Positions 43,337-43,542 of a stretch of DNA of 43,542 nucleotides are shown here, piece after piece; positions within the stretch are counted from its first letter, which is position 1, and each line of letters opens with the position of its first letter. The DNA is from Scytonema sp. RU_4_4 (GTDB taxonomy: Bacteria; Cyanobacteriota; Cyanobacteriia; Cyanobacteriales; Nostocaceae), in assembly GCA_012031965.1 (NCBI GenBank), contig JAAUSC010000039.1:1-43542 (forward strand), written 5' to 3'. Under the pieces are notes generated by a model, which saw nothing but the letters and a program-made list of their open reading frames with translations, was not told where the DNA came from and did not search any database. Position numbers and translations under genes: made by a program.

Positions 43337-43473
43337 AACCCCAAGTGAAATTTACCACTTATAGAAGTGGGGAATTCGGACTCCCGACTGAAAAACTGGT
43401 TAGGTGATTGTTAAGCTACCGAAAATTTTGGGGTTAGAGCCCCGTCCTTGTAGGACGGCTTTATTGATTTTAA
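43337..43473. repeat. Hairpin-rich segment at window end, possible relic IS end
   Basis: Contains a small hairpin CCACTT-ATAG-AAGTGG (43355-43370) and CCGTCCT-TGT-AGGACGG (43442-43458) after GGGGTTAGAGCCCC. GC-rich hairpins of this sort accompany the ends of IS200/IS605-type elements in cyanobacteria, but no tnpA or tnpB is visible before the window ends, so this remains a weak call. Confidence 0.35.
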
Positions 43474-43542
43474 GCGTGATACATGAGATTATGATGCTGG
43501 CAACGCGATAATACGCCTAGATAGCCAACGTTGGTATCTCGC

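Overview
The window looks like chromosomal DNA of a filamentous, probably heterocyst-forming cyanobacterium (Nostocales-like). The reasons are: frequent HIP1 palindromes (GCGATCGC, e.g. near 2510, 18452 and 26703); short tandem heptamer arrays at gene ends; a stand-alone Mo-nitrogenase C-terminal-domain protein; an ARC6/Ftn2 division protein with a J-domain; a DUF4912 protein; and the gene orders tig-clpP-clpX and asd-dapA-rnj. The species cannot be named from this sequence. Most of the window is ordinary housekeeping DNA, with an accessory, repeat-rich stretch at about 3.3-8.2 kb.

Layout. 0-3.3 kb: tail of an unidentified gene, a molybdopterin oxidoreductase, rpmF (L32), and a membrane-anchored caspase-fold protein lacking both catalytic residues. 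3.3-7.0 kb: dispersed palindromic repeats around a TnpB-type RNA-guided nuclease gene that has a divergent ribbon-helix-helix-like small gene, a hairpin-rich 3' end (candidate omegaRNA) and no TnpA; then the Mo-nitrogenase-C gene. 7.0-11.1 kb: an S1-domain ribosomal protein, a dienelactone hydrolase and an alpha/beta hydrolase that each carry an apparent frameshift, and a GntR-type regulator. 11.1-14.9 kb: clpX, clpP and tig on the minus strand, the nascent-chain chaperone and ATP-dependent protease set. 15.6-19.9 kb: asd and dapA (lysine/diaminopimelate pathway) followed by rnj (RNase J). 20-27.2 kb: an exported acetolactate decarboxylase, a NERD-helicase fusion, a MIF-like tautomerase, a polytopic membrane protein, an alkyltransferase-like repair protein and rlmN. 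27.2-31.3 kb: a MITE-like element, a zinc-ribbon protein, uvrC, a 59-residue protein and a receiver-only response regulator. 31.6-36 kb: the DUF4912 protein and ftn2/zipN. 36.6-43.3 kb: pdhA, an aldose-epimerase-like protein, tRNA-Lys(UUU), class II fba, a deacetylase/phosphodiester-glycosidase fusion and a nitrilase-family amidase.

The points I would look at first are the TnpB locus (RuvC acidic residues kept, zinc-ribbon cysteines lost, RHH partner, stacked 3' hairpins), the dead caspase, a dispersed palindromic repeat lodged in the loop of another hairpin downstream of the S1 gene, the NERD-helicase with an altered nuclease core, and the two frameshifted hydrolases. No CRISPR array, rRNA or complete transposon with tnpA was found.
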